Assembly (NCBI RefSeq): GCF_900446215.1
Contig: NZ_UAQZ01000001.1
Location: 496,001 to 560,000, forward strand
DNA length: 64,000 bases
Source: Burkholderia cenocepacia
GTDB taxonomy: Bacteria > Pseudomonadota > Gammaproteobacteria > Burkholderiales > Burkholderiaceae
Direction: 5' to 3'
The position numbers were made by a program, and so were the translations under genes. The notes under the pieces are model-generated. The model was not told the DNA's origin, did no database searches, and saw only the letters and a list, made by a program, of their open reading frames with translations. Numbering within the stretch: position 1 is the stretch's first letter; the number at the start of each line of letters is the position of its first letter. Shown here in pieces: positions 47,663-59,948 of this stretch.

Positions 47663-48865
47663 TCAGTTGTACGACAGGCCCATCGCGTCGCGCACGTCGC
47701 GCATCGTTTCCGTCGCGTACTTGCGCGCCTTGTCGCAACCGTCCGCGACGATCGCGCGCAGCAGCGACGGATCGTCCATGTACTTCTGCGCACGCTCGAG
47801 CATCGGCTGCTGTTCGCGCAGGATGCCTTCGACGACCGGCTGCTTGCAGTCGAGGCAGCCGATACCCGCCGAGCGACAGCCCTTCTGCACCCACTCGTGC
47901 GTCGCTTCGTCCGTGTAGACCTGGTGAAGCTGCCACACCGGGCACTTGTCGGGATCGCCCGGATCGGTGCGGCGCACGCGCGCGGGATCGGTCGGCATCG
48001 TGCGGACCTTCTTCGTGATCGTCTCGGCGTCTTCGCGCAGGCCAATCGTGTTGCCGTACGACTTGGACATCTTCTGCCCGTCGAGGCCCGGCATCCGCGA
48101 CGCTTCGGTCAGCAGCGCCTGCGGCTCGACCAAGATGATCTTGCGCGCGCCTTCGAGATAGCCGAACAGGCGCTCGCGGTCGCTCATCGACAGGCTTTGC
48201 GACTCCTGCAGCATCGCGCGCGCCTGTTCGAGCGCCTCGTCATCGCCCTCCTGCTGGTACGCATTGCGCAGTTCGTGATAGAGCTTCGCGCGCTTGCCGC
48301 CGAGCTTCTTCGCGGCTTCGAGCGCCTTCTCCTCGAAACCGGGCTCGCGGCCGTACAGGTAGTTGAAGCGGCGCGCGATCTCGCGCGTCATCTCGACGTG
48401 CGGCACCTGGTCCTCGCCGACCGGCACGAGCGAGCCGCGATACAGCAGGATGTCGGCGGCCATCAGCACCGGGTAGCCGAGGAAGCCGTAGGTGGACAGG
48501 TCCTTGTCCTTCAGCTTCTCCATCTGCTCCTTGTAGGTCGGCACGCGTTCGAGCCAGCCGAGCGGCGTGCTCATGCCGAGCAGCAGTGCGAGTTCCGCGT
48601 GCTCGGGCACCTTGCTCTGGATGAACAGCGTCGCCTGCGCCGGATCGATGCCGGACGCGAGCCAGTCGATCAGCACGTCCCACACGTTCTTCTCGATGAC
48701 CTCGGGCGTCTCGTAGTGCGTCGTCAGCGCGTGCCAGTCGACGACGCAGAAGAAGCACGGGTACTCGGACTGCAGCTTCACCCAGTTTTTCAGCACGCCG
48801 TGGTAATGACCGAGGTGCAGCGACCCGGTGGGTCGCATGCCGGAGAAAATACGTTCTGGGAACAT
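47663..48865 (-). CDS. trpS: Tryptophanyl-tRNA synthetase, long form
   Basis: Class I synthetase of 400 aa from the ATG at 48863-48865 (MFPERIFSGMRPTG). The HIGH motif is HLGH at residues 17-20 and KMSKS is in GLDGQKMSKSYGNTIGLRED. It is about 65 residues longer than E. coli TrpS (334 aa). The extra part is charged and helical (KALEAAKKLGGKRAKLYHEL and the following 60 residues), inserted before KMSKS. A short Cys-containing segment (GCRSAGIGCLDCKQ) near residue 345 could bind metal. Both features recur in betaproteobacterial TrpS as far as I know. Confidence 0.95.
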   Translation of the reverse strand: MFPERIFSGMRPTGSLHLGHYHGVLKNWVKLQSEYPCFFCVVDWHALTTHYETPEVIEKNVWDVLIDWLASGIDPAQATLFIQSKVPEHAELALLLGMSTPLGWLERVPTYKEQMEKLKDKDLSTYGFLGYPVLMAADILLYRGSLVPVGEDQVPHVEMTREIARRFNYLYGREPGFEEKALEAAKKLGGKRAKLYHELRNAYQQEGDDEALEQARAMLQESQSLSMSDRERLFGYLEGARKIILVEPQALLTEASRMPGLDGQKMSKSYGNTIGLREDAETITKKVRTMPTDPARVRRTDPGDPDKCPVWQLHQVYTDEATHEWVQKGCRSAGIGCLDCKQPVVEGILREQQPMLERAQKYMDDPSLLRAIVADGCDKARKYATETMRDVRDAMGLSYN

Positions 48866-48873
48866 GATTGTCG

Positions 48874-49536
48874 TTAGAAAAGCGAGGCGAAGGGAGACAG
48901 GATGGCGCTCAGGACGGCGTAGCCGACATTGACGAGCGGACGCAGCCAGAAGTTCGTCAGCACGCCCGTCGTGACGAGCACGAGGACGATGATGAAACCG
49001 TACGGCTCGATGCGCGACAGCGCGATCGATTGCCTGGTCGGCAGCAGCGCCGCCAGGATGCGGCCGCCGTCGAGCGGCGGCAGCGGAAACAGGTTCAGCA
49101 CGCCGAGCACGAGGTTCGCGCTGACGCCGGCGAGCGCCATCCGCGTGAAGAACGGCTCGTCGACACCCACGGCCGGCAGCACGAGGGTCAGCAGGCCCCA
49201 GACGAGCGCCTGCACGAAGTTGCACGCGGGCCCAGCGAGCGCGACCCACAAACTGCCCCAGCGCGGATTGCGCAGGTTGCCGAACGACACCGGCACCGGC
49301 TTCGCATAGCCGAACAGGAACGCGCCGCCGGTCAGGAAGTACATCGCGAGCGGAATCGCGATCGTGCCGAGCGGGTCGATGTGGCGCATCGGATTGAACG
49401 ACACGCGCCCCATCACGTAGGCGGTATTGTCGCCGAGCAGGCGCGCGGCGTAGCCATGCGCGGCCTCGTGCAGCGTGATCGCGAAGATCACGGGCAGCGC
49501 GTAGACGGCGATGGTCTGTATCAGGGAAGCATCCAT
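48874..49536 (-). CDS. M50-family membrane metalloprotease (site-2 protease-like)
   Basis: Polytopic inner-membrane protein of 220 aa. The zinc motif HEAAH is at residues 23-27 in the first helix region; the second motif NLFPLPPLDGGRIL near residue 160 supplies the aspartate ligand. No PDZ domain is present, unlike RseP (about 450 aa). This is the short 'site-2 protease family' form common next to trpS in proteobacteria. It may cleave membrane-bound regulators; the substrate is unknown. It ends 8 bp before trpS starts, and belongs to the same operon as the YciO-like gene. Confidence 0.92.
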   Translation of the reverse strand: MDASLIQTIAVYALPVIFAITLHEAAHGYAARLLGDNTAYVMGRVSFNPMRHIDPLGTIAIPLAMYFLTGGAFLFGYAKPVPVSFGNLRNPRWGSLWVALAGPACNFVQALVWGLLTLVLPAVGVDEPFFTRMALAGVSANLVLGVLNLFPLPPLDGGRILAALLPTRQSIALSRIEPYGFIIVLVLVTTGVLTNFWLRPLVNVGYAVLSAILSPFASLF

Positions 49537-49583
49537 ATCGCGTTATTGTAACAAGCGCACTCGCGCAAAAATGGCACCGCGCG

Positions 49584-50216
49584 TCATGCGGCCGAGAGTC
49601 CGAACGGTTCGAGTGCCCCGCGCCCCGCGCGGATGAGTTCGGGCGCGTCGCCGGTCAGGTCGATCACCGTCGACGGTTCGCGCGGGCACGCGCCGCCGTC
49701 GATCACGAGGTCGACCTGTTTCTCGAGCCGCGTGCGGATTTCCTCGGGATCGTTCAGCGGTTCGTCGTCCGGCGGCAGGATCAGCGTCGTGCCGAGCAGC
49801 GGCTGGCCGAGCGACTCCAGCAGCGCGAGCGTGATCGCGTGATCGGGCACGCGCAGCCCGATCGTCTTGCGCGACGGATGCGACAGCCGGCGCGGCACTT
49901 CCTTCGTCGCCTGCAGGATGAACACGTACGGGCCCGGCGTCACCGACTTGATCTGCCGGTACTGGCGGTTGTCGACCATCGCGAAGTTGGCGAGCTCCGA
50001 CAGGTCGCGCACCAGCAGCGACAGGTGCTGCTTCTCGTCGAGGCCGCGAATCCGGCGCACGCGCTCGACCGCGTCCTTGTCGTCGAGATGGCACGCGAGC
50101 GCATAGCTCGAATCGGTCGGCATCGCGATCACGCCGCCCTTGCTGACGATCTCCACCGCCTGCTTGATCAGGCGCGGCTGCGGATTATCCGGATGAATCC
50201 TGAAGAACTGGGACAT
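49584..50216 (-). CDS. YrdC/Sua5-fold protein, YciO-like
   Basis: Protein of 210 aa with the YrdC fold, which binds double-stranded RNA and makes threonylcarbamoyl-AMP in the true TsaC/Sua5 enzymes. Segments GGVIAMPTDSSYALACHLDD, KQHLSLLVRDLSELANFA and LPPDDEPLNDPEEIRTRLEK match the YciO branch. TsaC usually has PTETVYGLG where this has PTDSSYALA, so a full role in t6A synthesis is less likely. It lies 68 bp downstream of the PHP phosphatase. Confidence 0.9.
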   Translation of the reverse strand: MSQFFRIHPDNPQPRLIKQAVEIVSKGGVIAMPTDSSYALACHLDDKDAVERVRRIRGLDEKQHLSLLVRDLSELANFAMVDNRQYRQIKSVTPGPYVFILQATKEVPRRLSHPSRKTIGLRVPDHAITLALLESLGQPLLGTTLILPPDDEPLNDPEEIRTRLEKQVDLVIDGGACPREPSTVIDLTGDAPELIRAGRGALEPFGLSAA

Positions 50217-50285
50217 GGGGACACGTAAAGAGGGAGAAGTCGGATGCGCGCATCGGCAACGCGGGCGGCCCGAAGCCGCCCGGCG

Positions 50286-51125
50286 TCAGAGCCAGCGCTC
50301 CCAGACCGGTGTCAGGTCGGGCGGCAACGGCGGCAGGCTGCCGAGCTCGATGCGGCCCTCGCCGGGCGCATGGAAATCCGAGCCGCGCGACACTTCGAAG
50401 CCGAAGCGGCGCGCCACGTCCGCGTATTCGCGGTACTGGTCGGGCGTGTGGCTGCCCGTGATGACCTCGATCGCGCGGCCGCCGAGATCGATGAACTCGC
50501 CGAAGAACGCGTCGAATTCGACCGGCGTATAGCGATAGCGGCCCGGGTGCGCGACCACCGCTTCGCCGCCCGCCGCGCGGATCCAGCCGACCGCGTCGGA
50601 CAGGGACGCCCAGCGATGCGGGACGAAGCCGGGCTTGCCGTCGCCGAGCAGGCGGTCGAATACGTCCGACGTCGATTCGGCATGGCCGTTTTCAACGAGA
50701 AAGCGCGCGAAGTGCGTGCGCGAAATCAGGTCGGGATTCGATACGTATTTCAGCGCGCCTTCGTACGCGCCGGGAATGCCGAGCGTCGCGAGCTGCTCCG
50801 CGATCGCCAGCGCGCGCGCCGCGCGGCCGTGGCGCGTGCGGTACAGGCCGTCGACCAGCGCCGGATGGGCGGGATCGATGTGCAGGCCGACGATGTGCAC
50901 GGTGCGCGATGCCCACGTGACCGAGATCTCGACGCCGCTCAGGTAGCGCATGCCGAGCGCTTCCGCCTCGCTGCGCGCCGCCGCCTGGCCGCCGATCTCG
51001 TCGTGGTCGGTCAGCGCCCACAGGGTCACGCCGCCCGCATGCGCGCGGCGCGCGACGTCGGCAGGCGACAGCAACCCGTCGGAAACATTGGAATGGCAGT
51101 GGAGATCGGCGTTCATTGTCGGCAT
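50286..51125 (-). CDS. PHP-domain phosphatase (3',5'-nucleoside bisphosphate phosphatase / RNase AM-like)
   Basis: Metal-dependent phosphatase of the PHP family. 279 aa from ATG 51125, or 276 from the in-frame ATG at 51116, which starts MNADLHCHSNVSDG. Metal ligands are in DLHCHSNVSDG, ALTDHDEIGG, SGVEISVTW, VVAHPGRY and SRGSDFHAPGE. The E. coli relative YciV degrades RNA 5' ends and trims rRNA; other relatives hydrolyse pAp. The specific role here is inferred. It is located in a minus-strand series with YciO-like, M50 and trpS genes, an arrangement seen in E. coli near trp (yciV-yciO). Confidence 0.92.
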   Translation of the reverse strand: MPTMNADLHCHSNVSDGLLSPADVARRAHAGGVTLWALTDHDEIGGQAAARSEAEALGMRYLSGVEISVTWASRTVHIVGLHIDPAHPALVDGLYRTRHGRAARALAIAEQLATLGIPGAYEGALKYVSNPDLISRTHFARFLVENGHAESTSDVFDRLLGDGKPGFVPHRWASLSDAVGWIRAAGGEAVVAHPGRYRYTPVEFDAFFGEFIDLGGRAIEVITGSHTPDQYREYADVARRFGFEVSRGSDFHAPGEGRIELGSLPPLPPDLTPVWERWL

Positions 51126-51197
51126 GGCAGGTAAGGCCTCATTCTACTGCAACGCGGCAATTGCGCCGCCTGCCTGGCCTGCCGCGGCGCCGCGCGC

Positions 51198-52088
51198 CTA
51201 CGCGCAGAACGCCTCGATCAACGCCGCGATCTGCTCGGGCTGGTCGTGATGCACCATGTGGCCGGCATCCTCGACGAGCTTCTCGCGCCAGTCGGGGAAT
51301 GCGTCGAAGCGCGCCTTGAATTCGGGTAGCGGGATGTCGCCGGCGAGATGCGCGAGCGTCGGCGAATTGACCGCCTCGACGTGCAGTACCTTCGCGCGCA
51401 CCTGCTTCCAGATCGCCATCACTTCGTCGAGCCGGTACAGCAGCGGGCCCGGCATCTTGTGCGCCGGATCGGCCAGCAAGTGGTAGAGGCCGTCGTCGCC
51501 GCGTCTCGACCAGTGCGCGGCGAGAAACGCGGCGCGGCGCGGGTCGAGCCGCGGATTGGTCTTGATCAGGCGCGCCGCCACGTCGTCGAGGGACGCATAC
51601 GGCCGCAGCGCGGGCGGCTCGCGCAGCTCGTCCAGCCAGCCGCGCAGCCGGCGCGGCGCCTGTTCGGCGCGGGCCGGCGCGAGCCCGAACCCTTCGAGGT
51701 CGACCACCCGGCGCACGCGTTCCGGCCGGGCGCCGGCGTACAGGCACACGACGTTCGCACCCATGCTGTGTCCGACTAGGTTGACCTCGCCGGTCGGCGC
51801 GTAGCGGTCGACGAGCGCATCGAGATCACCGAGGTATTCGTGGAACCAGTAGTGGCCGCCGCCCTGCCGCGCGACCGGCCAGTCGGACAGCCCGAAGCCG
51901 CGCGCATCGGGCGCGATCACCTGCCAGTCGCCCGCGAGCGCATCGACGACGAACTGGAACGACGCCGCGACGTCCATCCAGCCGTGCAGCATGAACAGCG
52001 TCGGCGCATCGGGCCGGCCCCAGCGCCGCACATGCAGCTGGACGCCGCGCACCGTGACGAAATCGGAAACAGAACTCGAGGCACTCAT
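51198..52088 (-). CDS. Alpha/beta hydrolase
   Basis: Serine hydrolase of 296 aa from the ATG at 52086-52088; the frame could use a TTG four codons upstream. Oxyanion HG motif in TLFMLHGWMDVAASF, nucleophile elbow GHSMGAN (VNLVGHSMGANVVCLYAG), Asp near LDEVMAIWKQVRA and the catalytic His in DAGHMVHHDQPEQIA. It resembles soluble epoxide hydrolase or ester hydrolase families. Substrate unknown. It lies 73 bp upstream of the PHP gene on the same strand. Confidence 0.9.
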   Translation of the reverse strand: MSASSSVSDFVTVRGVQLHVRRWGRPDAPTLFMLHGWMDVAASFQFVVDALAGDWQVIAPDARGFGLSDWPVARQGGGHYWFHEYLGDLDALVDRYAPTGEVNLVGHSMGANVVCLYAGARPERVRRVVDLEGFGLAPARAEQAPRRLRGWLDELREPPALRPYASLDDVAARLIKTNPRLDPRRAAFLAAHWSRRGDDGLYHLLADPAHKMPGPLLYRLDEVMAIWKQVRAKVLHVEAVNSPTLAHLAGDIPLPEFKARFDAFPDWREKLVEDAGHMVHHDQPEQIAALIEAFCA

Positions 52089-52265
52089 CGCAGCCGCCAA
52101 AAAAAGAATGGTCGTTCGATTATAGCGGCGGCGCCCCGGTTCCGGCGGCCGGCAATCGAGGTACCGCTCTAGCGGCGAGGTCTTACGGAGCCTGGCAGGA
52201 AGGCGCCATGGGCCGGCTGCGCAAGCCGGCCGGCGGCCAACCCGGCCCAGCCGGACGGGATCCGG

Positions 52266-53123
52266 CTAATGCGCGGCGCGCCCGTCCGCCGCGTCCTGCG
52301 CGGCCAGTTCGTCGAGTTCGGCCTGCTCGAAGCCGGCATCGCGCCGCGCATCGAAATTGAACGGGCCGCGCAGCCGTGGCGCGTGGTATTGCTCGGCGAG
52401 CTGCCGATAGGTCGGCACGGGGTCGCGGCCGGCAGCATCGCACAAATGGCGGAACCAGCGGTTGCCGATCGCGACATGGCCGATTTCGTCGCGCAGGATC
52501 ACGTCGAGGATCGCGGCCGACGCATCGTCGCCCGCCTGCACGAGCCGCGCGCGGATCGGCGGCGACGCGTCGAGCCCGCGGGCCTCGAGCGTCCGCGGCA
52601 CGAGCGCCATTCGCGCGAGCACATCGCCCCTGGTTCGCTCGCACATCTCCCACAGCCCGTTGTGCGCGGGAAAATCGCCGTATGCGTGCCCGAATGCCGC
52701 GAGCCGGTCGGACAGCAGCGTGAAATGATAGGCCTCCTCGGCCGCAACCTTCAGCCAGTCTGCATAGAACGCGTCGGGCATGCCCGCGAAGCGCCAGACG
52801 GCGTCGAGCGCCAGGTTGATCGCATTGAATTCAATATGGGCGAGCGCGTGCAACAGCACGGCGCGCCCTTCGGGCGAGCGCATGCTGCGCCGCTCGAGCT
52901 GGCGCGGCTCGACGAGCGGCGGCCGCGCCGGGCGCCCGGGCAGATCGGCCGGTTCGCGCAGTTGCAGCGACGGCGCGATCGCGGCCTGCCCGGCCCGCAG
53001 CGCATCGTGCAGCGCGCGCACCCGCGCGGCCTTGGCCGCCGGCTCGGCAATACGCAGCGCGTCGAGCGCGACGCGACGCACACAGGCCGGCGCCTGGCCG
53101 AAAGAGGAAGACTCCATGCTCAT
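52266..53123 (-). CDS. DUF455 ferritin-like di-iron protein
   Basis: Helical-bundle protein of about 285 aa; starts at the ATG 53121-53123 (MSMESSS) or 53115-53117. The ferritin-like carboxylate/histidine pattern is visible in AHIEFNAINLALDAVWRF, LKVAAEEAYHFTLLSDRLAA and LRDEIGHVAIGNRWF, which probably bind two irons. The tail after GPFNFDARRDAGF is DUF455-specific. Members are often annotated as hypothetical; a tRNA-modifying or oxygenase role is only a guess. It starts divergently from a gamma carbonic anhydrase gene, about 145 bp away. Confidence 0.88.
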   Translation of the reverse strand: MSMESSSFGQAPACVRRVALDALRIAEPAAKAARVRALHDALRAGQAAIAPSLQLREPADLPGRPARPPLVEPRQLERRSMRSPEGRAVLLHALAHIEFNAINLALDAVWRFAGMPDAFYADWLKVAAEEAYHFTLLSDRLAAFGHAYGDFPAHNGLWEMCERTRGDVLARMALVPRTLEARGLDASPPIRARLVQAGDDASAAILDVILRDEIGHVAIGNRWFRHLCDAAGRDPVPTYRQLAEQYHAPRLRGPFNFDARRDAGFEQAELDELAAQDAADGRAAH

Positions 53124-53266
53124 AAACGGGGACACCTTGCGTACGCATCGCGGGAGCATCGGCACGCGACGGTTTACAATATGCGTTTGTTCCGCGGCGC
53201 CAGGCGCCGGGCAAACCGGACGCGCCATTCTACCGGCGCCCATCATCGAAGAGACAAGGAGACTCC

Positions 53267-53791
53267 GTGACGATCTACAAGCTGGGCGAGACGGCCCCGA
53301 CGATCCACGAAAGCGTATTCGTCGCCGACACGGCGGCCATCATCGGCAAGGTCGTGCTCGAGGAAAACGCGAGCGTGTGGTTCGGCGCGACGATTCGCGG
53401 CGACAACGAGACGATTACGGTCGGCGCGGGCAGCAACGTCCAGGAAGGCGCGGTCCTGCATACCGACCCGGGCTTTCCGCTGACGATTGCCGAGAACGTG
53501 ACGATCGGGCACCAGGCCATGCTGCACGGCTGCACGATCGGCGAAGGTTCGCTGATCGGGATTCAGGCGGTGGTCTTGAATGGCGCGGTCATCGGCCGCA
53601 ACTGTCTGGTCGGTGCCGGCGCGGTCGTGACGGAAGGCAAGACGTTCCCGGACAACTCGCTGATTCTCGGCGCACCGGCAAAAGTCGTGCGCGAGCTGTC
53701 GGCGGAAGACGTCGCGCGGCTGCGCGCCAACGCAAAGACCTATGTCGAGCGACGCGCGCATTTCAAGGAGCAACTCGTGCGGATCGGGTGA
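53267..53791 (+). CDS. Gamma carbonic anhydrase family protein
   Basis: Left-handed beta-helix protein of 174 aa with a GTG start (53267) and AAGGAG 5 bp before it. Hexapeptide turns run through the chain. Zinc ligands are supplied by His in AVLHTDPGFPLTIAENVTIG and HQAMLHGCTIG, as in Cam/YrdA family proteins. The C-terminal helix VARLRANAKTYVERRAHFKE packs the trimer. Many YrdA-type members have no measurable anhydrase activity. Hsp33 follows 25 bp later. Confidence 0.93.
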   Translation: MTIYKLGETAPTIHESVFVADTAAIIGKVVLEENASVWFGATIRGDNETITVGAGSNVQEGAVLHTDPGFPLTIAENVTIGHQAMLHGCTIGEGSLIGIQAVVLNGAVIGRNCLVGAGAVVTEGKTFPDNSLILGAPAKVVRELSAEDVARLRANAKTYVERRAHFKEQLVRIG

Positions 53792-53816
53792 TTCGCACGG
53801 ATTTCAAGGAAGAAGA

Positions 53817-54767
53817 GTGAGCGACCAGTTACAGAAATTCATGTTCAATGCGGCGCCCGTGCGTGGCGAGATCGTTTCGCTGCGCAACACGTGGCAGGAA
53901 GTGCTCGCCCGCCGCGACTACCCTGCCCCGGTGCGCACGGTGCTCGGCGAGATGATGGCCGCGTGCGCGCTGCTGTCCGCGAACCTGAAATTTCACGGCA
54001 CCCTGATCATGCAGATCTTCGGCGACGGGCCGGTCCAGATGCTGGTCGTCCAGTGCGGGTCCGATCTGTCGATGCGGGCCACCGCGAAGTTCTCCGGCGA
54101 CGCCGCGCAGACGATCGGCGACGACACGAGCTTCGCGGCGCTCGTCAACGCAAGCGGCCACGGCCGCTGCGTGATCACGCTCGATCCGGCCGACAAGCTG
54201 CCGGGCCAGCAGCCGTACCAGGGCATCGTGCCGCTGAACGGCGTCGACGGCCCGCTCGAATCGGTGTCGCAGGTACTCGAGCACTACATGCACCACTCGG
54301 AGCAGCTCGACACGCGGCTGTGGCTCGCGGCCGATCGCGACCGCGCGGTCGGCATGCTGCTGCAGAAGCTGCCTGGCGACGGCGGCATCGTGCCGCGCAA
54401 CGCCGAAACCGATATCGACACGTGGGAACGCGTGTGCACGCTCGGCGGCACGCTGTCCGCGAAGGAGCTGCTCGAGGTCGAACCGGAAGTCGTGTTCCGC
54501 CGGCTGTTCTGGCAGGAAAACGTGCAGCACTTCGAACCGGCCGGCACGCGTTTCCAGTGTTCGTGCTCGCGCGAGAAGGTCGGCGCGATGCTGCGCATGC
54601 TCGGTCGTGAGGAAGTCGACAGCGTGATCGTCGAGCGCGGCCACGTCGAGATCCACTGCGAGTTCTGCAACCAGCGCTACGAATTCGATCCGGTCGACGT
54701 CGCGCAGCTGTTCGCGGCGCCCGGTGTCGAGACCGGCATCGCGCCCGCGACCGACCAGCGTCACTGA
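53817..54767 (+). CDS. hslO: Redox-regulated chaperone Hsp33
   Basis: Cytoplasmic holdase turned on by oxidative stress. 316 aa with GTG start at 53817-53819, chosen because it gives MSDQLQKFMFNAAPVRGEIV with GGAAGAA before it. The frame upstream overlaps the carbonic anhydrase-like gene. The redox switch is complete: CSCS near residue 243 and CEFCNQ near 276 give the Cys-x-Cys and Cys-x2-Cys zinc centre. Length is slightly above E. coli HslO (292). Confidence 0.95.
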   Translation: MSDQLQKFMFNAAPVRGEIVSLRNTWQEVLARRDYPAPVRTVLGEMMAACALLSANLKFHGTLIMQIFGDGPVQMLVVQCGSDLSMRATAKFSGDAAQTIGDDTSFAALVNASGHGRCVITLDPADKLPGQQPYQGIVPLNGVDGPLESVSQVLEHYMHHSEQLDTRLWLAADRDRAVGMLLQKLPGDGGIVPRNAETDIDTWERVCTLGGTLSAKELLEVEPEVVFRRLFWQENVQHFEPAGTRFQCSCSREKVGAMLRMLGREEVDSVIVERGHVEIHCEFCNQRYEFDPVDVAQLFAAPGVETGIAPATDQRH

Positions 54768-54904
54768 GCCGCGCGCCCGTGCCCGCCGCCGGCGCGGCAC
54801 GGGCGCATAATGACGCACGAGCGCCGCACGCGCGGCTCCGGCGCCGGAGGCCCGACCTTCGGCACGAGCCGTTTTCCACGGCCGGCGCGCTGCAGGAGAA
54901 ACAC

Positions 54905-55270
54905 ATGAGTCACCTCCGCCCCTTTGGCACCCTCCGCACCATCGCCCTGGCGAGCATGGCCGCCGGCACGCTCGCGCTTGCCGGCTGCGCGATGCTGCCG
55001 CCGACTTCCACGATCCTGAGCCGCCTGCCCGAGCCGGGCGCGTCGGGCGGCCAGCCGCCCGTGCTGTCGAGCGCCGAACGCAAGCGCTACGACGAGATCG
55101 ACCAGCAGGTCCTGCGCGAGCAGAACAGCGCAATGGCAGCCGAAGCGGCCGCGCGCGCGTGGGCCTATTACTCGCCGCCGCCCGTGACGGTCTACGGCGG
55201 GTACTACGGCGGATGGGGCAATCGCTGGGGCACGGGCGTCAGTTACGGCTACCCGGGCTGGTGGTGGTGA
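54905..55270 (+). CDS. Small Gly/Tyr/Trp-rich lipoprotein
   Basis: Predicted lipoprotein of 121 aa. Lipobox LALAGC, Cys about 28; the start has GCAGGAG shortly before the ATG. A short helical part with RKRYDEIDQQVLREQNSAMA-like content follows. The tail is Gly/Tyr/Trp-rich (VYGGYYGGWGNRWGTGVSYG) and ends PGWWW. The style is similar to the secreted protein at 5457-5813 and to small outer-membrane proteins of Burkholderia. Function unknown. Confidence 0.85.
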   Translation: MSHLRPFGTLRTIALASMAAGTLALAGCAMLPPTSTILSRLPEPGASGGQPPVLSSAERKRYDEIDQQVLREQNSAMAAEAAARAWAYYSPPPVTVYGGYYGGWGNRWGTGVSYGYPGWWW

Positions 55271-55312
55271 GCAGCAGGCGTCGCCCGATCGATTGACGAC
55301 TCGCAGGAAATA

Positions 55313-55340
55313 AAAAAGCGCGGCATTTCCCGCGCTTTTT
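55313..55340. terminator. Bidirectional Rho-independent terminator
   Basis: A perfect 11-bp stem (AAAAAGCGCGG / CCGCGCTTTTT) with a 6-nt loop and T-runs in both directions. It serves the lipoprotein gene on the plus strand and the ftsB end of the eno operon on the minus strand. Confidence 0.92.
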
Positions 55341-55362
55341 CAATGGGTTCGAGGTATCGCGC

Positions 55363-55788
55363 TCAGTGATGCGCCGCCTTGCCCTTGTCGCCGCCGTGAT
55401 GCCGCGACGGCTTCGCGATCGACTGCGGATTCGGCACGACCCGCACCGGCGCCGCGGACACAGCGCCGCGCGTCGACGTATTCGACGGCGTGTTGTTCAC
55501 CGGCCCCGCAGGCGCATTCGGCGACACGAACTGCACGAACACTTCGCCGTCCTTCACCATGCCCATCTCGTAGCGCGCACGCTCCTCGATCGCCGCGGTG
55601 CCGCTCTGCAGATCCTGCACTTCGCCGGCCGTGCGCTCGTTGCGCAGCTTCTCGTCCGCGTTCTTCTGCAGTTGGTCGTCGAGCTGCTGACGCAATTCAT
55701 GCACCCGCAGCCAGCCGCCGTGTCCCCACCATAGGGGGTACTGAATGAGCGCCAGCAAGGCAATCAGGACGACAGTGACAAGCCGCAT
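55363..55788 (-). CDS. ftsB: Cell division protein FtsB
   Basis: Divisome protein of 141 aa. A single N-terminal membrane helix ([20 protein letters not shown]) is followed by a periplasmic coiled coil at about residues 30-75 ([20 protein letters not shown]). [18 protein letters not shown] is the conserved FtsB ending. A basic Pro/Ser tail of about 45 residues ([14 protein letters not shown] end) exceeds E. coli FtsB (103 aa). It follows eno by 81 bp on the same strand, the conserved eno-ftsB arrangement. Confidence 0.93.
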   Translation of the reverse strand: MRLVTVVLIALLALIQYPLWWGHGGWLRVHELRQQLDDQLQKNADEKLRNERTAGEVQDLQSGTAAIEERARYEMGMVKDGEVFVQFVSPNAPAGPVNNTPSNTSTRGAVSAAPVRVVPNPQSIAKPSRHHGGDKGKAAHH

Positions 55789-55869
55789 GTAAGAGACGCA
55801 GATATAAGAAGCGCCGCTCCGCGCACAGGCACAGAGCGGCGTCGAGATGACGAACCCGATAGTAGCGCG

Positions 55870-57183
<1,314 letters not shown>

Positions 57184-57259
57184 TCAAACTGCGACGGCGT
57201 GCGTGCCGGAACCGCTTTCGCTACAGACGCGCGAAGCCGTCGCAAGGTTCATTCGATCT

Positions 57260-59820
<2,561 letters not shown>

Positions 59821-59948
59821 TCAGCAATTGACGTGATGATCGCGCCCTTTCGTGCCGACCCGCGCCGGCCGTGCGCGGCGGCGCGAACCGGCCGCCCGGT
59901 CGCGCCGCGCGCATGCGCCGACAAGCGTTCCGGCCGGCCGACGAAGCG

